A DNA stretch of 64,000 nt from Chloroflexota bacterium (GCA_026708115.1 JAPOVL010000037.1:124001-188000), one strand, 5' to 3'; positions 26,040 through 35,756 are shown, numbered from the stretch's first letter. Made by a program: numbers and translations. Notes: generated from the sequence alone by a model not told the origin.

Positions 26040-26111
26040 GCCACCCATGGGACTTGAACCCATAACCTATCGCTTACGAAGCGATCGCTCTGCCAATTGA
26101 GCTAGGGTGGC
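26040..26111 (-). tRNA. tRNA-Thr (CGU anticodon)
   Basis: A complete 72-base cloverleaf is readable on the minus strand. It has a 7-bp acceptor stem GCCACCC / GGGTGGC, a D stem GCTC / GAGC, an anticodon stem ATCGC / GCGAT and a loop TTCGTAA giving anticodon CGU. The T arm is ATGGG-TTCAAGT-CCCAT. The CCA end is not encoded. It lies upstream of the valS leader on the same strand. Confidence 0.95.
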
Positions 26112-26338
26112 GCTCTATCAATACATTCTATCAGCGCCTCGCCGTCCAATCAAGAGATGTCTGCCGCGGCAGCGTACCCTTTGCGCCGATTACGCGCCGA
26201 GCGGCTGTGGCCAAAATAATCTTGGCGCTCCTTGTGTCTTTGTAGTGAATCCCCTGACAAACCCGCTATCATACCAAATCCACGATTTTCGCCACTTCCC
26301 CCGCGCGGCAACGCGCATCACATGCCTGTAATTTCTGT

Positions 26339-26344
26339 TATACT
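26339..26344 (+). promoter_or_regulatory. Candidate -10 box of mutL
   Basis: TATACT lies only ten bases before the first ATG of mutL. If used, the transcript would begin almost at the start codon, giving a leaderless or very short-leader mRNA for ATG 26354, or a 5' leader of about 33 bases for ATG 26384. The -35 region is weak. Confidence 0.3.
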
Positions 26345-26353
26345 CGATTGGAT

Positions 26354-28132
26354 ATGCCGACCCAGGGAAATCACGAAACAACGATGGGAATAACCGTCCT
26401 GCCGGAAGAGGTCGTAGCGCGCATCGCGGCTGGCGAAGCCGTCGAACGCCCCGCCTCTGCGGTCAAGGAGTTGATCGAAAACGCGATCGACGCCGGCGCC
26501 TCTTCAATTCATGTCGAGTCCGCGGCCGGCGGTCGACAGCTAATCCGCGTCTCGGACAATGGCGCGGGCATTCCCGCCTTGGAGATCGAGCTGGCCTTCA
26601 AGCGGCACGCCACCAGCAAGTTGCGCGCTGCCGAAGACCTGCAAGACTTGTCAACCTTGGGCTTTCGCGGCGAGGCCCTCGCCAGCATCGCCGCCGTCAG
26701 CCAAACCACAATCATCACCCGACACCGCGGCGATCCCATGGGCATGTCTCTGCGCATGAACGGAGGCCAGATTCGCCATCAACGTCCCGTTGGCGCCCCG
26801 GCTGGCACGGTTGTCACGGTCGAAAATCTCTTCTTCAATACCCCCGCCCGCCTCAAGTTTCTCAAAGCCGACCGAACCGAGAAGCGCAATATTCAAGGCG
26901 TTGTCACGCGTTACGCCATGGCCTATCCGCATATTGCCTTCACGCTGAAACAAGATGAGCGCGAGCAGTTTCGCTCCTCCGGCCGCGGTGACCTTGCCGA
27001 CGTCGTGGCGGCGGTCTTCGGCCGCGCTCATTTCAAGCGCATGATCGCCGTTGAAAGCGCGGGGCCCGCGCGAATAGGGCAGACGACAATCGCGCTTCGC
27101 GGCTACACATCCTTGCCCGATCTAACGCGCCGCGATCGCTCGCGCATCGTGCTCTATGTCAACGGCCGGGCCATACAAGAGAATGCGCTCAGCCACGCCG
27201 TCACAGGGGCTTATGAAGGCATGATCAAATCCGGAACCTTTCCATTTGCCGTGCTTCTGCTCTCTCTGCCGACCGATTTCGTCGACGTCAATGTGCATCC
27301 GACCAAAGCGCAGGTCCGCTTTCGCGAACCGGGCCAGGTATTTTCGACTGTTCAACGGGCGGTGCGCCAGGCGCTTCTCGAGGCGGATCTTGATGAAGCT
27401 GATGCCGATCGGTGGCGGACCTTCGGCTTTACAAATGAAACTGTAGACTACCCGCCTCCCGCGCCGCCCTTTGCCGGAACGGCCACAGAAGACGCCTTCC
27501 ACGATGCCGATCTCCCACACATTCCCGAGACCGCCGACGCGCCCGCCAAACCCCGCACCCTGCCCATTCTGCGCGTAGTTGGACAAATTGGCGCTATCTA
27601 TATTGTGGCGGAAGGGCCGGCCGGCCTCTACTTGATAGACCAAAACGCCGCCCACGAGCACGTTCTCTACCAACAGATGCGCGAAGAACAGCGTGCGAGT
27701 TCTCTCCTCGCCGAGCCCGTGATCGACAGCCAGACCGTCTTGCTGTCGCCGGAGCATGACGCTGTGCTGGGCGCATGGGCGGACGTGCTCTCGCAATTGG
27801 GATTCGAGATCGAGACCTTCGGACCACATACTTATGTCTTTCGGGCGCTTCCAAAGGTCATTGCCTCATCGCGCCTCGCCGACCTATTCCCCGCTATGCT
27901 GGAGTATCTGTCTCGAAAGGGCACTCGAAAGGACAATGGAACAGAAGAAGCCATTGCCGCCCTGGCTGCGGTCGCAGCGGTCAAAAGCGGACAGATCTTG
28001 TCGATGGAAGAGATGCAAACGCTCGTGGCGCAGTTGGAACGCTGCCCGTCGCCCTTCACGTCGCCCAGCGGAAACACCACGCTGATTCGCCTGACGCGCG
28101 AACAATTGGCCCTCGAATTTCGCCGCGCCTAA
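26354..28132 (+). CDS. mutL: DNA mismatch repair protein MutL
   Basis: The 592-residue protein has the GHKL ATPase domain at its N terminus: IAAGEAVERPASAVKELIEN, VSDNGAGI, and LGFRGEALASI. A transducer domain follows with FVDVNVHPTKAQVRF. After a Pro-rich linker (about 365-395) comes the C-terminal dimerisation domain with DQNAAHEHVLY. MutL couples mismatch recognition to downstream repair. ATG 26384 (MGITVLPEEV) is an equally possible start. No clear DQHA-E-X2-E endonuclease motif is seen. Its stop overlaps the convergent Uma2 gene by four bases. Confidence 0.96.
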   Translation: MPTQGNHETTMGITVLPEEVVARIAAGEAVERPASAVKELIENAIDAGASSIHVESAAGGRQLIRVSDNGAGIPALEIELAFKRHATSKLRAAEDLQDLSTLGFRGEALASIAAVSQTTIITRHRGDPMGMSLRMNGGQIRHQRPVGAPAGTVVTVENLFFNTPARLKFLKADRTEKRNIQGVVTRYAMAYPHIAFTLKQDEREQFRSSGRGDLADVVAAVFGRAHFKRMIAVESAGPARIGQTTIALRGYTSLPDLTRRDRSRIVLYVNGRAIQENALSHAVTGAYEGMIKSGTFPFAVLLLSLPTDFVDVNVHPTKAQVRFREPGQVFSTVQRAVRQALLEADLDEADADRWRTFGFTNETVDYPPPAPPFAGTATEDAFHDADLPHIPETADAPAKPRTLPILRVVGQIGAIYIVAEGPAGLYLIDQNAAHEHVLYQQMREEQRASSLLAEPVIDSQTVLLSPEHDAVLGAWADVLSQLGFEIETFGPHTYVFRALPKVIASSRLADLFPAMLEYLSRKGTRKDNGTEEAIAALAAVAAVKSGQILSMEEMQTLVAQLERCPSPFTSPSGNTTLIRLTREQLALEFRRA

Positions 28133-28683
28133 TCGGAGAACAAGCGCTTGAGCGGCAGGCTGAAACCGGGCAGGATGTCACCGCCAGACAACAGGTCAAT
28201 TGCTTTGCGCTGCGCCGTTCCCCGCTCCCAGACCTCGGCGCTTTTTGCCTCCGGGTCTATTAGCCACACCAACGCTGTCCCATGACGCAGGTACGTTTCG
28301 GCTTTGCGGCGGGCTTGCGCCCAGGACTGTGAGGGCGAGACCACCTCCACCGCCAAATCGGGCATCATTGGTACATAACCACGTCGCGCGCGCTTTGCCG
28401 CCCGCGCCTTGCTGGTGAATGAAACATCAGGCAAAAGCAGGGTGCGACGATCCCCCGGCGGATGGTAACCGATCTCGACACCGACTCGCCCCAAACCGCG
28501 CTCCAGCACAAAGTCGGTCAGGTAGTGGGCAATCAGGTTTGCGGTTTCGCCATGCAATTCACTCGGCGCCATCTTGATACATAATTCCCCGTCGATGAGG
28601 TAGTATTTCTCCAGCGGATTCTCATTCGCCACCTCAAGTCGCCAGACATCGTCGGCCGTGTATACGCGCTCTTGGGTCGCCAT
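28129..28683 (-). CDS. Uma2 family putative endonuclease (DUF820)
   Basis: The 184-residue protein has the PD-(D/E)XK-like fold of the Uma2 family. It shows YYLIDGELCIKMAPS, LLPDVSFTS, DLAVEVVSPSQSW and KAETYLRHGTALVWLIDP, with the conserved Asp, Glu and Lys in their usual order. These families are expanded in Cyanobacteria and Chloroflexota, and their substrate is unknown. The gene is a single unit convergent with mutL, sharing a CTAA tetranucleotide for both stops. The length is normal for the family. Confidence 0.9.
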   Translation of the reverse strand: MATQERVYTADDVWRLEVANENPLEKYYLIDGELCIKMAPSELHGETANLIAHYLTDFVLERGLGRVGVEIGYHPPGDRRTLLLPDVSFTSKARAAKRARRGYVPMMPDLAVEVVSPSQSWAQARRKAETYLRHGTALVWLIDPEAKSAEVWERGTAQRKAIDLLSGGDILPGFSLPLKRLFSD

Positions 28684-28882
28684 CAGGCATCGCTTTCATT
28701 TAAGGCTCGCAACAAGATTATAACACAGGAGTAAGTGCAGGTAAGTCATCCCAAAAAGCGAGCCTTGCAGGGGCGTTTGACGGACAGTGCCTGCGCGACC
28801 CGCGTGCAGCGCCGGCTCGCCCCAAAATACAGCCCTCCGCGCCTTCGCCCCAATTATGCCCCGCTGGGGGAATCTTCTCCCA

Positions 28883-30160
28883 TCAACCCAAAACTGGAAA
28901 CACCCCGAAAAGGTACAGCGGCACCAACCCGGCAACCGCGCAGAACGCCAAGGCTATCAAGATGAGCGTCACCAAATCCAGGCCGCTTCTCTTTTCTTGC
29001 CGTTGGGGCAGCAGGGGACCGGTGAAGCTGCCGGTGGCGTCAAGCTTTCGCCTGCCGTCCGCGTTGAATTGAGCGGGTGGCGGACCGGGTATCGTCGCCG
29101 CCGCTTGCCCAGTAATGGAAACGGAGGGCTGTGACGGCGCCGCATTGGCCCTGGATTGAACTGGCGGGGCCGAAACCTGCGGCCGCGCGTTCACTGGCGG
29201 GAACGGGCCTGCGGGCGCCGCGCCCGGGGGGGACGTGAAGCTCCGCCCTTGCGGCGCCGGCGCTGCAGCGGGCGGGCTCCCCGCCAGGGTCGGCGGCGCC
29301 ATACGACCGCTCTCGGCCTGCATTTGGGCGTACTTGGCGCGTTCCCGCGCCCGCTGCAATATGTGACCCAACTGATCCGCATGCTTGTAACGGTCGTTCG
29401 GCCGCTTGCTCATCACCTTGGCGATAATATTGCTTATTTCTTCCGGCAGCTTCGGATTGATGTCCGTCGCCTGGGGAATCTCGGACTGGATATGCGCCAG
29501 CGCAAGCTCCCTTTGCGACGTGCCAATATAGGGCAGGCGGCCAGTGAACATCTCGAACATCACGACGCCGATCGAATAGACATCGGACGCGGGCGAGGGT
29601 TTCTCTCCCCGCGCCTGCTCCGGCGCGAAGTAATGCGGGCTGCCCCAAACGACTTCGCTGCGCGTTTGCGGCATGGTATCCGTATAAGCCTGCGCGATGC
29701 CGAAATCCGTGACCTTAATCACCCCGTCGCGATTGATCAATATGTTCTGCGGCTTGACATCGGCGTGAACCAATTGCGAACGATGCGCGAAGCCAAGTCC
29801 GGCGCAGATTTGGACGCCGTAATCGAGCGCCCGCTCCAGGGGCAAGGCCCCGCGCGCCCGGATGACCTTCTTCAGGTCATGTCCCTCAATCATCTCCATC
29901 ACGATGTAGTGGGTATGCCCGTCGCTGCCCACATCGTGCACCGTCACGATATTGGGGTGCGACATCATCGCCACGCTGCGCGCTTCTTGCTGGAACTTCT
30001 CCAAAAAGGCCGGGTCTTGCGTCAAGCTCGGCCGCAAGATCTTGATCGCTACCATGCGACCGAGCATCCGGTCGAGTGACTTGTAGATGACCGACATGCC
30101 GCCGGAACCCTGCTGAGCAACCAACTCATAGCGTCCGTTTAGCAGCGTTTCTCCCGGCAT
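28883..30160 (-). CDS. Serine/threonine protein kinase, PknB-like, with C-terminal membrane anchor
   Basis: The 425-residue protein has a kinase domain at about residues 11-270: GSGGMSVIY (glycine loop), VAIKIL (Lys), HADVKPQN (catalytic Asp), TDFGIA and YFAPEQ. The Arg of HRD is replaced by Ala, so it is a non-RD kinase, less likely to need activation-loop phosphorylation. A Pro/Ala-rich linker (about 285-390) leads to one membrane helix that ends close to the C terminus, leaving no extracellular sensor. It starts 19 bases after the dGTPase gene, suggesting co-transcription. Confidence 0.93.
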   Translation of the reverse strand: MPGETLLNGRYELVAQQGSGGMSVIYKSLDRMLGRMVAIKILRPSLTQDPAFLEKFQQEARSVAMMSHPNIVTVHDVGSDGHTHYIVMEMIEGHDLKKVIRARGALPLERALDYGVQICAGLGFAHRSQLVHADVKPQNILINRDGVIKVTDFGIAQAYTDTMPQTRSEVVWGSPHYFAPEQARGEKPSPASDVYSIGVVMFEMFTGRLPYIGTSQRELALAHIQSEIPQATDINPKLPEEISNIIAKVMSKRPNDRYKHADQLGHILQRARERAKYAQMQAESGRMAPPTLAGSPPAAAPAPQGRSFTSPPGAAPAGPFPPVNARPQVSAPPVQSRANAAPSQPSVSITGQAAATIPGPPPAQFNADGRRKLDATGSFTGPLLPQRQEKRSGLDLVTLILIALAFCAVAGLVPLYLFGVFPVLG

Positions 30161-30179
30161 TGCTAGTACGTGCTCTCGC

Positions 30180-31325
30180 TCATGCTATCGGGTCGAAGTA
30201 TTGTCGGTATTCCATAAACGCGCTGCGATCGGTCAGGCTCGCGATGTAGTCAGCCACGACCCGCTCGATTTCCTCCTCGAGCAGCCTGGCGCGGAAGTCA
30301 TCCGGCAATTGCCGCGGTTCTTTCACATACCCGGTGAACAAGGCCCGCAGAATATGTTCGGCCCGGGTCTGCATACGGACGATTCTATAGTGCCGATACA
30401 TGTTCTCAAAGAGAAAGTCCTTCAGATCGCGATTGTGCCCTTGCTGGCGCTCGCTGTGGCAGACCAGCGGCTGCGTCTGCTGCTGCACCGCCAGAGAACT
30501 GCGCGGCTCGGCCGCTGCAATGTTCCCGGCGCTGTTTTGCAGGACATCATCGACCTGCATGCCAACCAGCTCTCTGATGACATGATGGCGGTCCACCTCG
30601 TCCAATACGCCCCCGTCCCATTGCAGTCGCTCAGTAACAATTCGCCAGATCTCCAGGCCCTGCAATTGCTCGCTGTGGATCAGCCCGGCTTGCAAGCCGT
30701 CGTCGAGGTCGTGGGCGTTGTACGCCAATTCGTCGGCAATGTTGGCAATCTGCGCCTCCAGGCTCGCCCCCGTCTCTGTCTCGATACCGGACAAGTGGCT
30801 GATGTCATACTCCGTTTCGTGCTTGGCGATGCCTTCCAGGGTCTCGGCTGTCAGGTTCAAGCCCTTCCATTTGGGATAGCGCCGTTCCAGTTTTGTCACC
30901 ACGCGAAAACTTTGGTGATTGTGGTTGAAGCCGCCCCAATCGGCCATGAGCTGGTTCAATATGTCTTCGCCGGCATGTCCAAAAGGCGGATGTCCCAGAT
31001 CGTGCGCCAGGCAAATGGCTTCCACCAGGTCTTCATTGGCGCCCAGCGCCCGCGCCAGCGTACGGCCAATTTGCGCCACCTCCAGCGTATGGGTCAGCCG
31101 GGTGCGAAAATAATCTCCCGCGTCATTGACGAATACCTGCGTTTTGTATTCCAGCAGACGAAAGGCCGCGCAATGCACGATGCGATCTCGGTCGCGTTGA
31201 AAAGCCGTGCGATAGCGCGGCTCAGCTTCGTGGTGCAATCGTCCGCCCGAATGCCGACTGAACAGCGCGTAGGGCGCGAGCGTCTCCAATTCTTGCTCTT
31301 CTAGCTGCGACCGGCTGCGATGCAT
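30180..31325 (-). CDS. dgt: Deoxyguanosinetriphosphate triphosphohydrolase-like HD protein
   Basis: The 381-residue cytoplasmic protein shows the Dgt signatures: RDRIVHCAAFRLLEYKTQVF, RTRLTHTLEVAQIGRTLARA and the HD metal motif in AHDLGHPPFGHAGE, then YDISHLSGIE and DELAYNAHDLDDG. These enzymes hydrolyse dNTPs to deoxynucleoside and triphosphate and help balance nucleotide pools. GGAGAG five bases before the ATG supports the start. It heads a likely two-gene unit with the Ser/Thr kinase. Length and motif set fit the shorter, type-2 dGTPase-like group. Confidence 0.93.
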   Translation of the reverse strand: MHRSRSQLEEQELETLAPYALFSRHSGGRLHHEAEPRYRTAFQRDRDRIVHCAAFRLLEYKTQVFVNDAGDYFRTRLTHTLEVAQIGRTLARALGANEDLVEAICLAHDLGHPPFGHAGEDILNQLMADWGGFNHNHQSFRVVTKLERRYPKWKGLNLTAETLEGIAKHETEYDISHLSGIETETGASLEAQIANIADELAYNAHDLDDGLQAGLIHSEQLQGLEIWRIVTERLQWDGGVLDEVDRHHVIRELVGMQVDDVLQNSAGNIAAAEPRSSLAVQQQTQPLVCHSERQQGHNRDLKDFLFENMYRHYRIVRMQTRAEHILRALFTGYVKEPRQLPDDFRARLLEEEIERVVADYIASLTDRSAFMEYRQYFDPIA

Positions 31326-31460
31326 CGGGCTCTCCTCGTTGCTGCACCCATTGTAGCGGCGCGCGCCGGATTTCGCATCCCGGACGCTTCGGAACTTCCC
31401 GGCCTAACAGGATAAGCTAAAATAAGGCATAGTGAGGCCTCCCCGGCGAAAGAGCGCTTT

Positions 31461-32309
31461 ATGACAAAAATCATAGCGATTCTGACCGACTTCGGCACCG
31501 AAGACACCTACGTCGGAACAATGAAAGCGGTTATGCTGAATATTGCTCCTGACCTGCATATTGTAGACATCACCCACGCCATCGGGCCGCAGAATGTGCG
31601 GGAAGGGGCCTTCGCGCTTTTGAACAGCTACCGCTATTTTCCCGCAGATACGGTCTTCTGCGCCGTGGTGGATCCGGGCGTCGGCAGCGCGCGCAAGCCA
31701 ATCGCCCTGCATTGCGCCGGCTATTATTTTGTCGCGCCGGACAACGGCCTGCTCAGTTACAGCTTGCTTGACCTCGATTCAGCATACCAGGCCGTCGCGC
31801 TGGAAAATCCCGAATATCAGTTGCCCGGCGCCAGTCATACTTTTCACGGCCGCGACATCTTCGCGCCTGCCGCCGCGCGCCTGGCAAGCGATCCCGCCAG
31901 TCTAAACGATATGGGACCGAAGCTAGACCGGATCGTCACCTTTCCCAAACCGCAGCTAAGTTACTCTCGACAGCGCGTGATCGGCGAGGTCATGCACATC
32001 GATCATTTCGGCAACGTCATCACCAGCATCGGCATCCTGCGCTGGCAAGGCGATGACGCGCTGGCCCTCGACGCGCTCTGGCATGACGATATCCCGGCCC
32101 TACCGCTGTCCGCCGCCAGCGCCAACGTCACCATTCACAGCCATACCATTCATGGTATCTCGCATGCCTATCACGAAGCGCAGCTCGGGGCTATCCTGGC
32201 CCAAATCGACAGCAACGGCTTCCTTGAGATCTGCGCCAACCAGGAAAGCGCCGCCGATCGCCTGGATGTGCAACTGGGCGACAAGGTCATGCTGCGACTG
32301 ACTTCGTGA
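31461..32309 (+). CDS. SAM hydroxide adenosyltransferase (DUF62 family)
   Basis: The 282-residue protein shows ILTDFGTEDTYVGTMKAVML at the N terminus, VVDPGVGSARKPIAL and FVAPDNGLLS, and the C-terminal VMHIDHFGNVITSI segment. These are the conserved elements of the SAM-dependent halogenase/hydroxide adenosyltransferase superfamily, which splits S-adenosylmethionine into adenosine and methionine. Its physiological role is poorly defined. It stands alone, divergent from dgt and convergent with selB. Confidence 0.92.
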   Translation: MTKIIAILTDFGTEDTYVGTMKAVMLNIAPDLHIVDITHAIGPQNVREGAFALLNSYRYFPADTVFCAVVDPGVGSARKPIALHCAGYYFVAPDNGLLSYSLLDLDSAYQAVALENPEYQLPGASHTFHGRDIFAPAAARLASDPASLNDMGPKLDRIVTFPKPQLSYSRQRVIGEVMHIDHFGNVITSIGILRWQGDDALALDALWHDDIPALPLSAASANVTIHSHTIHGISHAYHEAQLGAILAQIDSNGFLEICANQESAADRLDVQLGDKVMLRLTS

Positions 32310-32351
32310 GCATTGACAGCGCTACGGGCCATGCCCCCGGCAACAAGGCCC

Positions 32352-34220
32352 TCACATGTTCCGGCCCCGTTTGCGGACATCGCCCACCCGCTGGGTGATC
32401 CCAAGGGAATCGAGATGTTCCAGCAGCGCGATCGCGTACTTGCGCGATGTGCCGAAGCGATCGCGCAAGGTCTTGGCGTCAATCTCGCCGTCAGCGCGTA
32501 TCTTTTGCCGGATCTCGCTGACCATCAAATCGTAATCGGCGCTGGCGAAGGCGATTCTGTCGTTCACGTTGACCAATCGCCGCAAATCGAGCAGCCCGCG
32601 CGCCACATCTTCCCCGACCATGTCGTTCATCTCGTCAATTGAAGGCGGCGTATAAGGCTGCTCTTGCAAGAGCCGCATCAGCTGGTCGATCTTGGCGCGC
32701 TGAGCGTCGTCAAAGACCACCTCGTGATCTTGCAGCCGCAGAAGATTGCCTTCGGCGGCAATGCGCTCGTCCGCCGCAACGAAGTGATCGAGCAGGCTGA
32801 GCTTGACATCGAGCCGGCTGCGCAATTGCGCCCGCGGCATCCCCAGCCGCAGCGGCTGCGCGCTGTGGAAAGCTCGCAGCTGCGCCAGCGCCCGATCGGC
32901 CAGCTTCTGCCAGGAATCGGTTGACCAGAAGCTTGACGCGTCGACCTGCTTGACCAGGCCAAGTTCAAGCGCCTCCCGCAGTGCCGACTGGACTTCTTCA
33001 TCGCTGTAGCCCAGGCTGGCCTGCAGCGCGCTCAGCTTAACCGGCATCTTCCCGTCAGCGGACCTCGCCAGCCGCTCCGCCGGACTGCCGCGCAAACGCA
33101 GTTCCAGGTCTTGGACAAGGCCGGCCCCGAAGCGCTTTAGCCGCCGGCGCGGGCGCGCATCGACGATCACCCCGCCGCCAATGGTTTGTGCGGGCGAGGG
33201 AAAGCGCAAGATGTAGCGGTCGCCGCGAGCGAGCGGCAGCGCGTCGCGCAAGCGGATTTGCAGCCAGCCTTCCTCGCCGGGATGGAGTTGCTCGGCCGCC
33301 AGCAGCCGAACCTTGGCCATCGACTCGGCAGCGCCGCAGAAGAACTTGACTTCCGCGTTGTGCTCTAGCGGGCGGCCCGCATCCGCAAGCTGAACATACT
33401 GGGCGTCGACCATGGCGCTCGGCCGCAGCTGCCCCGGGGAGGCCAACATGTCGCCGCGCTGGACTTGATCGCTGCTGATGCCGGCGATGTTCACAGCCAC
33501 GCGGCTGCCCGGCGCGGCGCTTTCAACAGCTTGTTTGTAGCGCTGCAAGCCGCGGATGCGCCCGCCGATCCCTCTGGGCTGCAGCTCGACGCTATCGCCT
33601 GTCGACAGGCTGCCCCCCGCCAGCGTGCCGGTGACAACGGTGCCGAAGCCGCCGACAACGAATACGCGATCAATCGGCAGGCGCGGCTGACCGTAATCGA
33701 CCCGCCGGGGCGCGCCCCGCAGAACGCCCTGCAGGGTCCCGATCAAGTGATCAAGGCCCTGTCCGCTGTGGGCGGAAACTTCGACCATAGGCGGCGTCGG
33801 CAACTGCTGCTGCGCGAAGGCCTCTTCAATATCCAGGCGCACCAGCTCAATCCAGTCCGGGTCGTCGATCAGATCGACCTTGCTGATGACGACGATAATG
33901 TCCTTCACGTCCAGCAGCCGCAGAATGGCGAGGTGCTCGCGGGTCTGTGGCATGATGCCTTCGTCGGCGGCGACGACCAGCAGCGCCGCGTCGATGCCCC
34001 CAACGCCCGCCAGCATGTTCTCGATGAAGTCGCGGTGGCCGGGCACATCGACAATGCCCACCGTCTCGCCATTGTCCAGGCGCATCCAGGCGAAGCCCAG
34101 ATCAATCGTCATTTGACGGCTCTGTTCTTCAGCCAGCCGATCGGGATTCATCCCGCTCAGTTTTTCCACCAATGTGGACTTGCCGTGGTCGACGTGCCCC
34201 GAGGTGCCGATGACCCGCAT
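32352..34220 (-). CDS. selB: Selenocysteine-specific translation elongation factor SelB
   Basis: The 622-residue GTPase delivers selenocysteyl-tRNA to UGA codons marked by a SECIS hairpin. Motifs are GTSGHVDHGKSTLVEKLSG (P loop), RQMTIDLGFAW (switch I), DVPGHRDFIENML and VISKVDLID. EF-Tu-like domains II and III follow, then winged-helix repeats at about 430-620 that bind SECIS RNA; DGEIDAKTLRDRFGTSRKY is typical of the last one. No selA, selC, selD or obvious selenoprotein lies in the window. The gene starts four bases after the stop of the coiled-coil gene. Confidence 0.93.
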   Translation of the reverse strand: MRVIGTSGHVDHGKSTLVEKLSGMNPDRLAEEQSRQMTIDLGFAWMRLDNGETVGIVDVPGHRDFIENMLAGVGGIDAALLVVAADEGIMPQTREHLAILRLLDVKDIIVVISKVDLIDDPDWIELVRLDIEEAFAQQQLPTPPMVEVSAHSGQGLDHLIGTLQGVLRGAPRRVDYGQPRLPIDRVFVVGGFGTVVTGTLAGGSLSTGDSVELQPRGIGGRIRGLQRYKQAVESAAPGSRVAVNIAGISSDQVQRGDMLASPGQLRPSAMVDAQYVQLADAGRPLEHNAEVKFFCGAAESMAKVRLLAAEQLHPGEEGWLQIRLRDALPLARGDRYILRFPSPAQTIGGGVIVDARPRRRLKRFGAGLVQDLELRLRGSPAERLARSADGKMPVKLSALQASLGYSDEEVQSALREALELGLVKQVDASSFWSTDSWQKLADRALAQLRAFHSAQPLRLGMPRAQLRSRLDVKLSLLDHFVAADERIAAEGNLLRLQDHEVVFDDAQRAKIDQLMRLLQEQPYTPPSIDEMNDMVGEDVARGLLDLRRLVNVNDRIAFASADYDLMVSEIRQKIRADGEIDAKTLRDRFGTSRKYAIALLEHLDSLGITQRVGDVRKRGRNM

Positions 34221-34223
34221 GTC

Positions 34224-35459
34224 TTATCCGCCGCCGATCGCGCTGCTGTCCAAGAGGCTTTCCCCGCTTTGCATGCTGCCGGTCTCGTCGCTGAAGGCGC
34301 TGCTGTCGTATTCGTGGAGCATGGCTTGATAGCGCTCGCGGTACAATTCGGCGCGGGCGCGCTCCAACTGCCAGAGCCGTTCGATATTGGCGCGCACATC
34401 AGGGATGAGCGCTTCCATGTCGCCGATGCGATGCACGAAGCTGTCAAACTCGCGGTCGTGATTGCGCCAGACCTCGTCGCTGGACAGGGTCAACTGTTTC
34501 CAGCGCTTTTGATCTTCGTCGCGCCAGTCGTTCCATTCCTGGCGAAAGCGCTCTTCGCTGAGCCGCTGCATTTCCGCCACTTCGTTGATGCGCCGTTCCA
34601 GCCGGTCGCCGATGCGGTTGAAATCGTCGATGATGCGTTTCATCTCGCGGTAGGCTTGGGCCCAGATTTCGAAGCGCTCGATGTTCTTCTGCAATTCGGC
34701 ATCGTGCACGCCGAAGCGCTTGGTGAGATCGGCCATCTGCTGGTCGCGCTGCTGCGTCATCAATTGCTGCTGGTCGATGAATTGCTGCAGCTGTTCCCGG
34801 CGTTCGCGGTCGACGCTGTTGTAATCCTGGATGCGGCGCTCGTTGCGCACCGCCAGGTCTTCGATTAATCCCAGTTTCGGGGCAATGCCATCGACCGATT
34901 TCTTGTACTCCGGCAGTTCCGTTTCGATCTCCGACAAGCGCCGGGCGTCGGTGCGCCGCTGTTCTTCGAGGAAGGTGAGGCGGCGGTCCGGCCCTTCCAG
35001 TTGCTTGGTCAGGTCGTCCATTTCCTGGTTCAGCACGCGCATCGCGTTGGTCAGCCGATCGCCCTCGCTTTGCAGGCCGCCGATATTGGCCAGTTGCTTT
35101 TCGATGCGGTCAGTTTTTTCGCCCAGTTCGCGCACGCTGCGCTGGACCGTGTCCCGCTGGAGATCGACGCGGCGTTCGGCTTCGCGTTCGGCTGTCAGGC
35201 GCCGCGCTTCGGCATTTTCCAGCATTTGCGCCATTTCCAGGCGCAGCTTGTCGATGATGTCATGTTCTTTTTGGGCGGGCAGCGTTTCCTGCTTGATGAC
35301 GCTTTGGTCGGATTCGACGCTCTTGACCCGCCGTTGCATCTGATTGATGAACTCGACTTGCTGTTCGACGCGCTCTTCCAGGGCCGCGATGATGGCTTTG
35401 TCGCGCCGGCGCTCTTCATCCAGCCATTCGATCATGCTGGCGATTTGATTGATTTGCAT
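34224..35459 (-). CDS. Long coiled-coil protein of unknown function
   Basis: The 411-residue protein is almost entirely charged heptad helix, from about residue 10 to 380, rich in Glu, Arg, Gln and Leu, with repeats such as LEERVEQQVEFINQMQRRV. There is no signal peptide or membrane segment, so it is probably cytoplasmic. The ATG at 35459 has GGGGGGAG eight bases upstream; a longer open frame to 35918 runs through repeat DNA and lacks support. It precedes selB by four bases and is probably co-transcribed with it. I do not recognise a family; SMC-like or structural roles are possible. Confidence 0.72.
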   Translation of the reverse strand: MQINQIASMIEWLDEERRRDKAIIAALEERVEQQVEFINQMQRRVKSVESDQSVIKQETLPAQKEHDIIDKLRLEMAQMLENAEARRLTAEREAERRVDLQRDTVQRSVRELGEKTDRIEKQLANIGGLQSEGDRLTNAMRVLNQEMDDLTKQLEGPDRRLTFLEEQRRTDARRLSEIETELPEYKKSVDGIAPKLGLIEDLAVRNERRIQDYNSVDRERREQLQQFIDQQQLMTQQRDQQMADLTKRFGVHDAELQKNIERFEIWAQAYREMKRIIDDFNRIGDRLERRINEVAEMQRLSEERFRQEWNDWRDEDQKRWKQLTLSSDEVWRNHDREFDSFVHRIGDMEALIPDVRANIERLWQLERARAELYRERYQAMLHEYDSSAFSDETGSMQSGESLLDSSAIGGG

Positions 35460-35756
35460 GCTGCCTACTCCCCCCGTCAAATTGACTGGCGCGGAATGAC
35501 GGTGTGTACCAATTATAGCATTGGCAACGGTTATGGACAATCGTTGGCGATTTCGGTCCCTTGACATGCTGGCTCCATATCGTCCCCTTATGACCCGCGT
35601 CGAAGCTCCTGAAAAGCCCCGTATCTCTCCAGTTTCTGAGACCACGGAAGGGCTGGAGGGCGCGGTATTGCTGGGTTTGTGGTTTGGCGAGAGTGGTACA
35701 GATTTGTGCACCACAAAGACACAAAGAGCGCAAAGAAGCGCAGAGAGATTTTTGAC

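Noticed and set aside
30201..31304. A 367-codon frame antisense to the dGTPase gene
   Set aside because: No recognisable domain; the minus-strand HD motif and Dgt signatures are decisive.
33465..34868. A 467-codon open frame on the plus strand antisense to selB and the coiled-coil gene
   Set aside because: It is a GC-driven shadow of the strongly supported minus-strand genes and has no family motif or ribosome-binding site.
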